Made by a program: the position numbers and the translations under genes | NCBI GenBank assembly: GCA_016648135.1 | Contig: JADDOH010023643.1 | Span: forward strand, 930,001 to 994,000 | Length of the DNA: 64,000 bases | DNA from: Agrypnia vestita | Lineage: Eukaryota; Arthropoda; Insecta; Trichoptera; Phryganeidae | Direction of reading: 5' to 3' | Part shown: positions 11,762 to 22,979 of the stretch, piece by piece | Layout: the number at the start of each line of letters is the position of its first letter | Numbering within the stretch: the stretch's first letter is position 1 | The notes under the pieces: generated by a model | Databases searched by the model: none | The model's input: only the letters and a program-made list of their open reading frames with translations | What the model was told of the DNA's origin: nothing

Positions 11762-11942
11762 TTCTTTTTTTTTTTACACTTCAACAGGCCAAGAGGCCCA
11801 ATTACAGAAGCGAAAGACATCACAAAACACCCAGGCATCCAAACTCAAATCACATAGATTAATTGTGACCTCACCGGTACTCGAACCCGGAACCCTCGGT
11901 GTGAGAAGCCAGTGTCATACCCACTGGGCTAAGAGGGCCGCC
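11762..11942 (-). mobile_element. tRNA-derived SINE, family 3 copy 1
   Basis: On the minus strand a perfect box A TAGCCCAGTGGG (11921-11932) and a box B GGTTCGAGTACC (around 11878-11887) form a tRNA-like head. A body with CACAATTAATC and GGGCCTCTTGGCCTGTTGAAG follows, ending in a poly(A) tail (plus-strand T run 11759-11775). Copies lie at 28655-28822 (+), 39719-39878 (-) and, weakly, 16125-16262 (-). Confidence 0.85.
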
Positions 11943-12914
11943 TTTAATTTTTTAATAGATCTGATGATAATGAATTATAATAATTAGGGGACGATAACAC
12001 TACAGACATCTAATCAGTGCGTTTTAATAGTACTAAACAAATTAGTTTATAAAATGATTAGTCAGAAAAACTTGTGCTTTGCAAAAATGAAATAAAAATA
12101 TACTTCAGCTAACATAGGTTAGTCGAGACAGCAATCCATCGGCAGTAGGGAGGGATATTCCTGATAAAAGAAGATTTGTCTTTACATTTTTAGTAATTTA
12201 TTTAATTTGATTCGAAAACATTTCCTTTTTCTATTCAAAATGTTTCTTTGTCGAGTCTTTTCAACGACGCTTACAAAATGAACAGATTTTTGAAATTTAA
12301 TAAATCTCATCTTCTCTGCCATAAATCTTTGATATTGTCTGTTTCTTTAATCAGCATTTTTAAGGGTCCATGAACAAGGGATATGGGACCTTGAACTCTC
12401 GTTTTCTTTAATGATTTATCAATTCTACAGACTCGAATTCTTTTCTTTACTCAATGATTTATCAATTCTACAGGTTCGAATTCTTTATGCTTGTGCATAA
12501 TCGTTTACAAAATATAAAAAAATAAAAAATCACGTTCGTCATTAGCCGCAAAAACCATAATTACTGTCCAATGTTTACAGTTTTTGAATAGCCGATATCT
12601 AGAAAAATGATATATAAATTGCTTTCATGATACTCTAACGTTTTATAAAAGATATTGCTTATAATAAGTCGCATACCTCCTTAACTGTAGCCCAAAAATA
12701 ACCCAAAGTGTAAAAATATTTTCTATTCAAATTTGAATGAAGAAATCCTAAAAAATTTGAATTCTAGAAACAGATTAATAAATAATATTACATTTCAGTC
12801 CACTTCACCACTCCTAGAGCTGTTCGGCGAAAAAAATACCCTTCCCCGCCGCGCGCCCCCCTGACCTACCCAATTAGATGGATACATTTTTTATTTAAGT
12901 TAGTTATTATCTAT
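11943..12914. other. AT-rich stretch
   Basis: 12400-12490 holds a direct repeat of about 53 bases built on AATGATTTATCAATTCTACA. 12830-12870 has a short GC-rich patch (CCCCGCCGCGCGCCCCCCTG). No gene is seen. Confidence 0.4.
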
Positions 12915-13020
12915 ACCTGGTGATGAGAGGGACTGCTCCTCTCGAAACTATAGTTGTAATTTAATAACTCATATTGTGTGTGTGTATTACAAAGTAAAGT
13001 AAAATATATTTTTAAATTGA
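12915..13020 (+). repeat. half of palindromic family P with hammerhead-like hairpin
   Basis: GGTGATGA, GAGGGACTGCTCCTCTC and GAAACTATAG occur in hammerhead order, followed by a CTCATATTGTGTGTG and TATTACAAAGTAAAG stretch that matches the arm of the 285-480 and 47840-48060 palindromes. The core C is replaced by G. Only one arm is present here. Confidence 0.5.
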
Positions 13021-13329
13021 ATGAAGAATACTCCCTTGAAATTTTTGTTACTCTGTATGAGCGTTTTGTATAGGTAGGTACTATTACTTTGAAGTTTTTG
13101 GATAGCAGTCGAGATTTCAATAACTTTAGTCTGCAACAACAATATTAGCTCACTACGCGTGTCTGGATCTCTTATAGATTTATTCATATTTATTATTACG
13201 GATTCAATGAATCAATTTTTCTCAGTTTTGGCGGAAAAAGCGTGTATTTGTTGAATGCAACCAACGGCTATCTATGTATTTGGTATTTTTTGTCAAATAT
13301 AAATTTTAAATAATTAGGGCATGTAATTG

Positions 13330-13670
13330 TAAAAACTAATAAAAAAGTGGTGTAAACAAAGTTATAATAAATTTATTCATTTATAATGTCACCACAAAGT
13401 GAAAGCCTGGCTTTGGAAGACGTATTCTTCAATAAACTAAAGTATATTTCTAAGCAAAAACTTATAATAATGAATTCATAGGCTTAAAACCAACAAACAA
13501 CGCACACGTAAACATACACATACACACACCAAACACCTCATATTTAAGTAAGTAAAATATTGTAAGCGATTAATAGATGTATGGAGCAGATATTATTCCA
13601 ATGTTTCAATCATTTTCTTTGTAAAACATTGTCATGGATTGTAAGCTTCATTCAATTCGAATAAAATAAA
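13330..13670 (+). repeat. PLE-type terminal sequence joined to dispersed repeat N
   Basis: 13330-13440 resembles 27380-27480: AATAAATTTATTCAT, then TGTCACCACAAAGTGAAAGCCTGGCTTTGGAAG. 13440-13660 then matches, in inverted orientation, 38270-38555 (GGCTTAAAACCAACAAACAACGC-like block, CACACACC tract, TGGAGCAGATATT). No protein is visible. Confidence 0.55.
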
Positions 13671-13679
13671 CAAAAAAAC

Positions 13680-14524
13680 TAACCCATAAAAAGTTTTTAT
13701 TTTACTCCCTTTCTTTGTAAATGAAGTTTACCATCATGTAATTGAATAATTGATTGACTGAAAATGAAACATGTCTAAAAAAATATCTATGTCAAAAATC
13801 TCTTAAAATATCTCTTTATCTCCATTTGAATTTTCTTTTCGTTTTATTTCCTCTTACATTCCTTTTGGCGAATGAAAATCTTAACAATCAAAGACGAATT
13901 AAAACATATAACAACACTAAATTTGCAGGAATTTAACATATTTCTAAAATGTCAGATGTTTTGAGCTTTGATAAGACACTTCATGCATTGAAGATTAAAT
14001 TCTAAAAACATTACTCAGTCAATTTAATCAAGATTTTAATAGTATCAATTATCAGGAATATCGCACCTAATGAATTTCCAGCATCAAATGATTTAAAATC
14101 GTCTGAATCAGATATGAGTAATGTAGCAGAAATCTAAAATAAATAAATTAGTATTTGATTTCTTCCCAAAAAACCGAATTTTGCAGTCATCTATGAACCA
14201 ATTGTCATAAATTTTCGAAATTTGTAGTGAAGTACCTATTATACCGACGGAGTAATTCAAATTTTAAATATTCAAGCCGCCGCAAACTTTTCTGTAATGA
14301 TTCCAATTCGAAAAAAACCATTAAAATTTCTAAAAATCCAAAATTATACTATAATTATTAATTTTTTTAACGAAAATTTGATGGAACATTTTTATCGTCG
14401 CCACGAAACTGCTTGCAAAGTTTCAGCTCGATTGGATCACGGGAAAAGGGTTAAAATCGATCCAAAGTTTTTTCGTCAGACAAGCATGCAAACAGACGCC
14501 ACGAGTTAAAAGAAAGGGAGTAAA
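13680..14524 (+). mobile_element. repeat with ACTCCCTTTCTTT ends, copy a (845 bp)
   Basis: It begins AACCCATAAAAAGTTTTTAT then ACTCCCTTTCTTTG, and ends CGCCACGAGTTAAAAGAAAGGGAGT, so short inverted ends are present. A conserved 3' block includes GCTTGCAAAGTTTCAGCTCG, ATTGGATCACGGGAAAAGG and a GCAAGC-rich stretch. Four other copies occur at 49492, 51052, 53546 and 54091 with internal length differences. No transposase is visible and the superfamily is unknown. Confidence 0.7.
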
Positions 14525-14888
14525 AATAAAATAAAGTCTTCGACTAAATCTTCGCCAGTGACTACACCCCTGCTGATCTACCGCTCGCAGAGTACAGAGC
14601 TCGACTCCTCCCCTGGCGGTTCAGTTACTCATTTCGCTTATTATTCCATTCCAGTTTATTAAGCGGCGCTCTTGAGGACGAATGTTTTTGTTTAGTCTGA
14701 GCCGAGTGACGGGCGGAGTGCGCGCCGCACTTGCGCCGGCACATATTCCGCATAAAGGCACGTACAGACAATCCATCTTCGGAAACTCGCTTCTGCTGCG
14801 TTAACCGACCACATTGTGAAAAAAATATTGTTGAAAATTAAACGTGTTAAAGGAGTGCTCGCGCCAATTACGTTAATTGGTGTTTCAA
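14525..14888. other. GC-rich unexplained segment
   Basis: 14560-14790 is markedly CpG- and GC-rich for this window (for example GAGTGACGGGCGGAGTGCGC at about 14705). No coding frame is convincing. It could be a regulatory element or part of an unknown repeat. Confidence 0.3.
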
Positions 14889-15843
14889 TCTCTACCTATA
14901 AAGCTCAATGTCTGTCTGCCTGTTCTCGATACAAATCCACACCGTTTGTCCGATGTAACCCAAATTTTGCATGCTTATTCAATTCAATTTATTTTTTTAT
15001 GTAACATTTACATTCCAAACACAAAATTTAATTCATAAATGTTATATATAAACAAGCAAATATTAAACATTATAAAACCATTCACATCAAAGGTGTAGGA
15101 GAATCCTGCTTCGGAATACCCTCCACAGAGACATGGAACAGATCGATATCCAGAGTAATATTGTTCATCGTAGCATTAGCTCTTCCAACAGGCATAACCA
15201 TTGGCAGGTTGGTCCTGTATATTGGAGTGTGAAACAATCTATGCTGACGCTGTCTTAGGTAATTAAATTATCGGGAACATACAAACCAATGCTCCGCATA
15301 ATTTCAGGATTATCGATCATACCGCACAACAATCGATAAAAATGCGTAATCAGATACACATTCCTTCTAGTCTCTAAACTGTTGTAGCCAAGCATACCCT
15401 GGAGGAACTCGGTTGGGTACAACCAAGGATAATGCCCGTGCTCCCTCATGTAGAGATATCTTAGAAATTTTTTGTTATTAATACAGCTGACTTCCCCCCT
15501 CCCCTTCCCCATGATATATTTTACATGCAAATTTTGACCGACCCAACTCAAATTTAGCATACTTATTCATTAGGACCCGGTGGGTAACATAGGCGACATT
15601 TCCCCCCTCCCCCTAATATATTTTCAATGCAGATCGGTACCGTTCTATAGAATTTTGCACATATATTCTTTAGGACCTGGCGATAAGCAAAAGCCACGAT
15701 CCCTTCCCTGGACATCCCAGCCAATAAATGGAAACATTGTTAATTTTTATAGGCTTTACAAAACAATTGAACTTTTGTTTCCGCCTGCAAACTTATTTTT
15801 AACTTAATCCTTAACCTGCGCAACGCCGGGTACGAACAACTAG
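14889..15843 (+). mobile_element. non-autonomous Helitron (955 bp) with a LINE fragment inside
   Basis: The 5' end is A|TCTCTACCTATAAAGCTC and the 3' end is a GCAACGCCGGGTACGAACAA-type stem followed by CTAG|T, fitting Helitron rules (TC start, short hairpin, CTRR end, insertion between A and T). The interior carries repeats of CCGATCTGACCCAAATTTTGC type as in the 45278-46557 copy. No Rep/helicase is present. Between about 14976 and 15490 the Helitron pattern is interrupted by a reverse-transcriptase fragment. Confidence 0.8.
14976..15490 (-). pseudogene. non-LTR retrotransposon fragment nested in the Helitron
   Basis: The minus strand encodes KKFLRYLYMREHGHYPW, LETRRNVYLITHFYRLLCG and MIDNPEIMRSIGLYVP, which follow the usual order of the C-terminal 'sL..RR...l..fyK...g.idsPe....i...vP' region of insect non-LTR reverse transcriptases. 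A stop at 15255 breaks it. The element's 3' tail is the AATTGAATTGAAT tract at 14976-14990. A similar tail occurs at 34984-35005. Confidence 0.6.
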
Positions 15844-15950
15844 TCATTAATATTTCGAATATTTAAATCATTATCTTTGTGGTAAGCCATTTTAACAAAA
15901 TATTAGTTATGTTAGGATATTGTATAAGGAACCACTTACAAAGATTGTTA

Positions 15951-15995
15951 GTCTACCGGTTTCGAGACGTACCCGTCTCTTCGTCAGGAAACCAC
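15951..15995 (-). ncRNA. hammerhead ribozyme, intact core
   Basis: The minus strand gives CTGACGA (fits CUGANGA), a perfect stem II GAGACG-GGTA-CGTCTC, then GAA, ACCGGT, A, GAC. ACCGGT is self-complementary, as in the other minimal stem III motifs here. Stem I pairs only at its base (TC/GA) and then through a GTT/AAC block beyond an internal loop. No GIY-YIG remnant was recognised next to it. Confidence 0.65.
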
Positions 15996-16124
15996 TACCA
16001 GTGTGTAAATAACACTACACACCACAACCGTATACTATTGTACACTAACACCTCCACTGATTGTGTTAATCTGACCGAAGGCTACCATGCACTGCCAAAA
16101 GAGGGATGAGGACAGTGAAAGGGG

Positions 16125-16262
16125 GTGAAGTCTTTTTATTATTAACGCTATGAGGCCCAATCACTATAGAGAAACACATCATAAAAACACACAAGTTTGA
16201 GCAAATCACGTTATGTATTGTGACTTAAGCGGGAACCCAAAGCGAAACCCTTATAAGCCACT
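16125..16262 (-). mobile_element. degenerate SINE, family 3
   Basis: The order of blocks (TTTTTATTATTAACGC, GAGGCCCAATCACTATAGAG, ACATCATAAAAACACAC, TTGTGACTTAAGCGGGAACC) follows the family 3 SINE at 11762-11942. The tRNA-like head is too decayed to show boxes. Confidence 0.4.
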
Positions 16263-16376
16263 GCCACCGATATTTGAATATGAAATCTGGGTAGTTAATC
16301 AGAGAGAAATAGTTTGGACGTATTTAAGATTTCATTCGTAACTAAAAGGAAGGGAGATCCATAATGAATAAAACAC

Positions 16377-16862
16377 TGATTTTTTACGGAATTTTGAGAG
16401 CAATATACTTTATTGTGTGTAATGAAATTCATCCGAATACTTACAATATACAACTTCCAAAAAATGAATAAGCATGGTATATTCTATCATGGGTGGAAAT
16501 GGCGAATGTTACAATTGTGTAAAGTGATCACTTAAGCCAACCATAAAAAGACAGGTCATAAGTCCTGTGTACACCCAAATGACTTCTATACCTACTTTCC
16601 CATAATTAATACAGTTTCGTCTCTGTGAGATATCTATAATATACACTAATTGATTAATAATGTCTCTGTGACATAAATCCAGCACTGTTCTGAAAGATTT
16701 GAACAAACTCAAAATATTCTGAATTGTAAATACTGGTAAAAAGGAATTTAACAAAAAATTAGAAATAATATTTCCTGGCGTATCCTAGTGTAATGCAAGT
16801 ATTCGGATGAATTTCATTACACACAATAAAGTATATTGCTCTCAAAATTCCGTAAAAAATCA
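16377..16862. mobile_element. long inverted-repeat element (486 bp)
   Basis: Arms 16377-16442 and 16797-16862 are 66 bases each and essentially perfect inverses. The interior contains GTCTCTGTGAGATATCT and GAAAGATTTGAACAAACTC blocks shared with 35988-36600, 28840-29100 and 38010-38235. No coding frame. It may be one copy inserted into or recombined with another of the same family. Confidence 0.75.
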
Positions 16863-17154
16863 ATGTAGATTTTCTCATTAGCGACATCTGTGAATAAAAC
16901 ACCATCGAGTAAGACACATTTATTATACATAACCTCAATTAGCGTATCGATTGAAAGTCTGTGCAATTATAAAAGAAGGACTCCTGACATTGAATGGACC
17001 ATTCTCGTAGCTGAAACGTCAGTTGATTGAATGCACACTTAGCCAGTCGATGCAATCTGCGTATGCGCAACTCTTGCCACACATTTGGAAAGTCAATTAA
17101 AATGAAGAATTTTTATAGTAAATTTGTTATTACATATTAACAATATTAAATATA

Positions 17155-17340
17155 GTAACTTGTTGGTCTTGTGATTAGAACTGTCGCCTCGTGATTCAAA
17201 GGTCAAGGGTTCGAACTTCACTCCAGAACAGCGAGTTAGTCCTATTTTCATAACACAAGCGTTTACTTAGTTAGTTTGAAAATAGTATGAATATTGATGT
17301 GACACGTATTCCGTGTTCGCATTTCTATATTTAAAAAAAC
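17155..17340 (+). mobile_element. tRNA-derived SINE, family 1 copy 2
   Basis: The head TTGTTGGTCTTGTGATTAG, box B GGGTTCGAACTT (about 17207-17218), body GTTAGTCCTATTTTCATA and tail GTGACACGTATTCCGTGTTC match the 6524-6715 copy. The A-rich tail is short. Confidence 0.75.
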
Positions 17341-18041
17341 TCTGTAAAAGGAATAAAAAAACTGAGAATATTTTTGCGTATTTTATCGTATTAGTATATA
17401 TTAAAAATTCGGATGTATGTCATACTCTACTCTACTGCTTCATAATCTAGTCAAAAAATAAAGAAGTCTCATTTACCAGCGGTGCCATCTATGTACTGTC
17501 ATTCGTTCAATTCGATTGTCTTAATGACAAGATGTATAGAATTCTGAACGTAACATCATCAATAACTGCAACATAAACACTCATGCGGTGAATTCACATA
17601 ATTTCTGTGACCAGTATTGAAAAATATACGCATTGTATTCAACATTACCAACAATTGCATTTGGCACTGTATTGTAGACAACAATACTGACAATTGCATT
17701 TATATTCACGCTCCAATAACCTTAGCTCTCTGGTTCAACCGACGTATTGAACATATTCAGTGAAACATTTTTTTTTCTACTGGCAACATTTGTATGCATG
17801 AGATACCAATGGCGGTCGTAGAGGTAAGTGTAATGTATCCAGATGACGTCTGTCTGATGCAAGATAGAGAGAGAAAATGGGATAAAAGGGACGCGCCATT
17901 ACGAAAGCCATCACGAAAGCACGCACTTGGAGAGCTATTTAGAACCGCTAATTGTACCTTGTCGCGATATTATCACATTTTGTACGGAACCAATAAAAAC
18001 CCAGAAGCACATTTGGACTCATCTGTTCTTCGGCAAGCATC
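17341..18041. other. stretch without a recognised gene
   Basis: A frame opens at 17794 but owes its length to the (ATA)n repeat at 18042-18062 and has no known domain. 17990-18040 (CCAATAAAAACCCAGAAGC) looks like a poly(A)-signal region, possibly from an old LTR, but this is a guess. Confidence 0.3.
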
Positions 18042-18550
18042 CATAATAATAATAATAATAATATTGGATTATTTATATAGCGCCATTTTTGTGAAAATTT
18101 CACCTCAAGGGCGCTTTACACACAAAAAACTCTTACATACTAAAATCATAGAATCACAAAATGAAAAAGAAAAGAGAAAGAAAAACAGTTCAAAACATAA
18201 AATAGTAAAAAAAAACAACGTAAAAAACAACAATATTAAAAAGGTTCTGGGAAAGATTTTGTAAACAAGTGCGTTTTAAGTCTTTTCTTAAATAAAGTCT
18301 CTGAATCCGTGTTTCTTATCAGGGAGGGTAAAGAGTTCCACGCTTTGGGGCCCGCCACCGCAAATGCCCGTTCGCTGAACCTAGTTTTCTGGAACTGACT
18401 TGCCGGTTCCACAATCCTTCCCACCGCTGAAGTAGACGCTGACCTAAGAGTTTGACGTCTCCCATTTATGTTGTCTGGAATACAGAGCTCCTGAAGATAC
18501 AGAGGCGCCATGTTATGAGTTGCCTTGTCCATGCTTCCATCCAATTAATT
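18042..18550 (-). pseudogene. CR1/L2-like non-LTR retrotransposon 3' end, copy 2
   Basis: The minus strand encodes TLRSASTSAVGRIVEP and SERAFAVAGPKAWNSLPSL then LFKKRLKTHLFTKS, the same C-terminal blocks as 9620-10377. The 3' end shares the GCGCCCTTGAGGTG and GGCGCTATATAAAT blocks and terminates in an (ATT)n tail at 18042-18065. The last 102 codons are open; everything upstream is missing. Confidence 0.8.
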
Positions 18551-18754
18551 ATCAAAATATAATATTTTGGTTAATGGTACTGCATAACGTACAAATAAAT
18601 AAATCATGCCCCCAATATTGAGAGCTATACTCTTCTGTCATGGCACTAGCTCTTGTTGCTCATCTCTTTAAATATCTTCGTTTATCCGAAACACAAGATC
18701 TGCATCCGTAACTCAAACGATTTAAGACCCAAATTAATTAATCAATTAAAAAGA

Positions 18755-18885
18755 CATACAGAAAATGAAATACACGAAAAAATATTTGACTGCTACCGGG
18801 ATTCTAACCACGGATCTCCTCCTATCCGGGGCAGGCGCGTTATCCAATTACGCTATAGCGGCCTTGTATATTTCCGTGAATCTTA
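18755..18885 (-). mobile_element. tRNA-derived SINE, family 2 copy 2
   Basis: The minus strand carries GCGTAATTGGATAACGCGCC and box B-like GGTTAGAATCCCGGTAGCAG. The flanks share CTAGAGGACGCCAGAA (18976) and the 19030-19100 tail (TTCACAGAACTTTTTTCTG, ATTGCAACTTCACA) with the 54730-55010 copy. Confidence 0.6.
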
Positions 18886-19104
18886 TTTTATTAATTGATT
18901 AACATTTATTATCCATTTTTAGAGCAATCCACCTTTTCTGGAACGGTAGGCACAAATTACTTTGTGTTATTGTTGCTAGAGGACGCCAGAATTAACCGTT
19001 AATTCATTTGTGGATATGATTTCTCTGTGTGTCTTTCTAATTGATTAATTAATTTGGTTTTAAAATTCACAGAACTTTTTTCTGAAAAAATTGCAACTTC
19101 ACAT

Positions 19105-22100
19105 AAAGGCATTATTTCGGATACATAAAGGAAATTAATTCACAATGATATTATTCATAAATATGATTCAGCTTGTCATTCTGATTGATTCGTGCTCAAT
19201 TGATATTTTGTTTCATCAGCTCATAAATTAATGGTTTCCGTTGCAGCGTAAACTTTTATTGCGTTGAATATAAAGTACACATTCACTTTTAATAATATAT
19301 GCAACGTCATGAAACCCCCTATATCGGTGCCCGACAGTCCTCATAAATGGTGAATCATGGTTACTGCTTTCGGCAGACACAATCAGTGCAGTGCATTATG
19401 AAAAAGGAAATAAAACTGTCATTTTTGATGTTTTTTAATTTTATTAATTAAGTGATCTAGCAAATAAACGCGATGGGTACATATAACTGGTAAAATACTC
19501 GTGGACACATGCACTTATTCTTAATTAGTCTCAAGGTCCACGGAAAGGCCCTAGGTTCACGATTCAGTCTTCACTTGCCTGTCCAATACGGTTCTCGGAG
19601 TTGCTGCGCGCAATCTTGATCGCGAGGCATCGATTCGCAGGCAGACATTCTTCGAGAGGCTGATGGTCAGCTTGGGCAACCTGCTATCTGCAATCAGCAA
19701 GCTCCTCGGCTCCTCCAGGTTCCAGGCAGATCCTTCGTGGGTCACTGTTCTCTCACCATTACTGCAGCAGCTTCCTCGAGGGGTATCCAGACCATTATTA
19801 ATTTAGTAGTTAGCGAAGGTCAAAGGCTCGGACTCTAGACCACTAAAGATCCAAGCATATTGTCCGATCACAACATTCAAACAATTAAATTGAATCGTTC
19901 CGAAACAAAAATAAATACGTGTGATTAGAATTCTGATTAATTTGAATATGTAAATCCGCAATGTATGCATGCGGTATTAACCGAACAGTCTGAATGAACG
20001 GCGTTAGTTCGAAGAGTTTAGGAACTCAGAGACAAGTCTTGTACAATAAATGAAGAGGGACGAGGTCTTCTTTCTACTAAAATAAAGATTTTGGTGGGAA
20101 AAAAACACGCGATAAATTCCAGCATCGGGAACTTACTTCACGAAATCTTTGAAGGTCTTCAATTGTCTTGATTTAGACAAAAAAAAATTTAAAAATTAAA
20201 TTGCTCTTAAGTTTAAGTTAAAATGGGTCATTATTTTCGAAACAACCTGTGTGAATGTGTAGAGCAGATTGGGCAACAGATGCATTTCGTTTTTTAATTT
20301 ATAGAATCTTTGAGACTTGAATGCAACATTTTGTCTGTACACGATGTAAAGCCCGACAGCAGTACTCGGTACGAACTCCAGTTACAAGCCATTTCCACCA
20401 GAATATTCTAATAGCGTTTTGTAACCTTTTTAATAAATTAACAGTAAGTACGCATTTACGTTAAAACACCATAACTGCAGTGCCTACCTCTACTAATAAT
20501 CAAGTTAGACATTGAGTATACACCAGCACTGAAGACTGGAAGAAGAAAAATGATTTACTCCTTTAATAAAATCACTGAAAAAGTATGTTTCCGTAATTTA
20601 CTCGATGAATTTTCAAGAGATAAATGAACCCGCATGAATGCGCCGCAGACCAAGGATCAAGCAGTCAAAAGGAAGATTTTTAAGTTAACTTTTAATTAAA
20701 GCTGTTAACATGCTCCAGATCTTACGTCGAAAGCTTATGACAAAGCGCAAAGACAAAATAATGCATTAATCATTGGCCCAGAGTGCAAGTGAGCAATTGA
20801 CCCGTGTCGTATGACGCTGACTTCCACGGCGGGTATCGGTGACAGATGTGCCGCTCGAGATGAACGCGTCTAACTCATGCCAGCGTTCGTTGTGAGGAGA
20901 TAATCAATTTGTGATTGAAACACAGATCTAACTTTAAATTATCAATAGCGATACACAGAAGAACCCCAAAATAGTATCCTGCCCCCATTATTCAGGAGCT
21001 CCGCACTGAGGATAAATACTTTTAGAAAAATAATTATTTCGAACATTAGACATGTAGTTAGAAGAGAAAAGGGCAACCTGGAGAAATTGGTTATCATTGG
21101 GAATTCACAAGGTCGGAGGAGAGTGATTACGTCCGAGACATGGCTGGAATCTCGCTATTCGTTGCTGTAAACAAGATCACAAAGACTGAAAGAAAGCAAT
21201 TCGTGTTGTAGAAGCAGAAAAAAGTACCACGGTGCTCTATCGTGAGCCCATCGACTAAGAGAAAGAGAGGGAGAGAGAGAAAGATTCACGAAAATTGGCT
21301 TAAGCATATTAGATAAGATGAGGCCTTCCATCGTACTAAACGCAACTGTCAAGGCAGTACCGGACAATTTGCACTGCATTCACTCTATAGGTCAAATGAC
21401 GAGAGGTTTTGTATGATTCATGCGAAAAAATATATTTCCCTCTCATTTGACTTACTATTGGCTGCATATAAAAGAAGACAGATGATAACAGAATGAGATG
21501 ATCATACCAAGGTTAAACCCGGTTGTAGTATAAATATCATTTTACTACAAATGTCATGTCCGATATCATTTATAATAGCTGTCATAATCTGTAATAAAGC
21601 CAGACAAAGATCGAGAACGCACTTCTCATAGCTTGTCTCGACCATCTTACTTCGGTCCATTTCTATAAAAGCCATACGGCAAAATCCTGGCACATAAATT
21701 AACTATTAATCTCCTTTTGAAAGAGAAAGAATTGCGCGTAGCATATACACAGTGCATTTATAATTTATTTCTAATTTTGTCATTTGTACCTTTAACACCA
21801 ATTATTTATTTGGCTTTGTCAAATACGTTAGAATAAGATTTTTTTTTAATAAATAAAAATAACTTAGTTAAACACCACTTATATTATAATATAAATGGTG
21901 TTTAACTAAGATATTTTTAATTAATTAATTATAATGTCTCACCACCAAGTGTTCGCTTCCTTCGAAGATTTTTTTTTAAAATGGCAGTATTCTCTTAATG
22001 ATCGATAGTTCTTCAGGACGATATTAAGGGTAACTCGATAATAAATACGTAGGTAGACTTTGATGATTCACAGGGATTTGTGGTCAACGAACTTTGGATG

Positions 22101-22545
22101 AAGACAAGTTACGACGGCGATGGTTGACGTATAAGGAGATACAACACGAGGACGTTCGGAATATGCTCGGGAAATAAACGACGCGGTCAGTTCTCGGATT
22201 TTCTATCTATTAGCCGAGTCGTTACTTTCACCGAACAAGCTAATGCACTGTAATTCATAAAGGATGCCTTGGAAATCCAATTTATTTCCATCAAGGAAGT
22301 AGGAAGTGCGCAGCTAATGGAGAAACTTGAAACGCAGCCGCAATTTCATACTCTACATAACTCATTAAGTTGCTGTTCGATTGCAATGATGGATGGCCTG
22401 CAAAGGATCCAATCTTCCAAACAATGCCGAACTTATTAAATGTAGTGAAACAATTTTTGTGTGGAGGTTCGAGGATATAATATATGATTTTGATTTGAAA
22501 TTCTTACATACTTTTAAAAATGGATGTAGCAGATAGCTTCTAGGC
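19105..22545. other. repeat-poor stretch without a recognised gene
   Basis: No known domain appears in any frame. 19530-19790 is GC-richer and open on the minus strand for 62 codons, but without a familiar product. 21886-21913 is a hairpin with 15-base arms (TTAGTTAAACACCA and its inverse) around a TA-rich loop, followed by an AATGTCTCACCACCAAGTG block resembling PLE-associated ends. Confidence 0.4.
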
Positions 22546-22548
22546 ACT

Positions 22549-22625
22549 AAATAACCATCATCGCGCCGTAGGGGTAAGCAGAGAGGAAAGAGCGCTTGAC
22601 ACGACACCACAGATCACGGCCGTGT
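22549..22625 (-). mobile_element. short LINE 3' remnant
   Basis: CCATCATCGCGCCGTAGGGG followed by TAAGCAGAG resembles the 3' end sequences at 31077-31110 and 63525-63560, which belong to a non-LTR element oriented on the minus strand. Only this fragment remains. Confidence 0.35.
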
Positions 22626-22726
22626 GGTATCCCAGCAGCAGCGATAAGCCAGAATGAAGAACGTGTTGGCTGACTTGGTGGAAGACGATTAGAGTAGGTT
22701 AGGAAGGCCTAGAACCAGGAGAAATA

Positions 22727-22966
22727 TCAACTAGCAGCTGTGGAAGAAACAAATAAAGAAGCCTCAGTAGTACGCAGAAAAGATAGAATGCAACCCTTCC
22801 TGATATATCGCACTTCGTATCGTACTTCGTTTACATACATCTCAGCCATGTCGATTGTCAAAGCTACTAATAGTACATCCTCCAATATCTCGTTTATTTG
22901 ATCGAGGTTGTCTTTAAATCCTAATGCCTTCAACATTCTCATCGCGTATTTTACTTCACTTTTCAC
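22727..22966 (-). other. unidentified 79-codon open frame
   Basis: The frame reads MKSEVKYAMRMLKALGFKD and EILEDVLLVALTIDMAEMY, helix-rich and not low-complexity. I do not recognise it, and no splice sites or neighbours support a gene. It could be a transposon or old gene fragment, or chance. Confidence 0.2.
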
Positions 22967-22979
22967 TTATACGATAAAA

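Noticed and set aside
17794..18264. A 156-codon open frame
   Set aside because: Its length depends on an (ATA)n tract translated as poly-isoleucine and on reading the antisense of the 18042-18550 LINE end. No domain is present.
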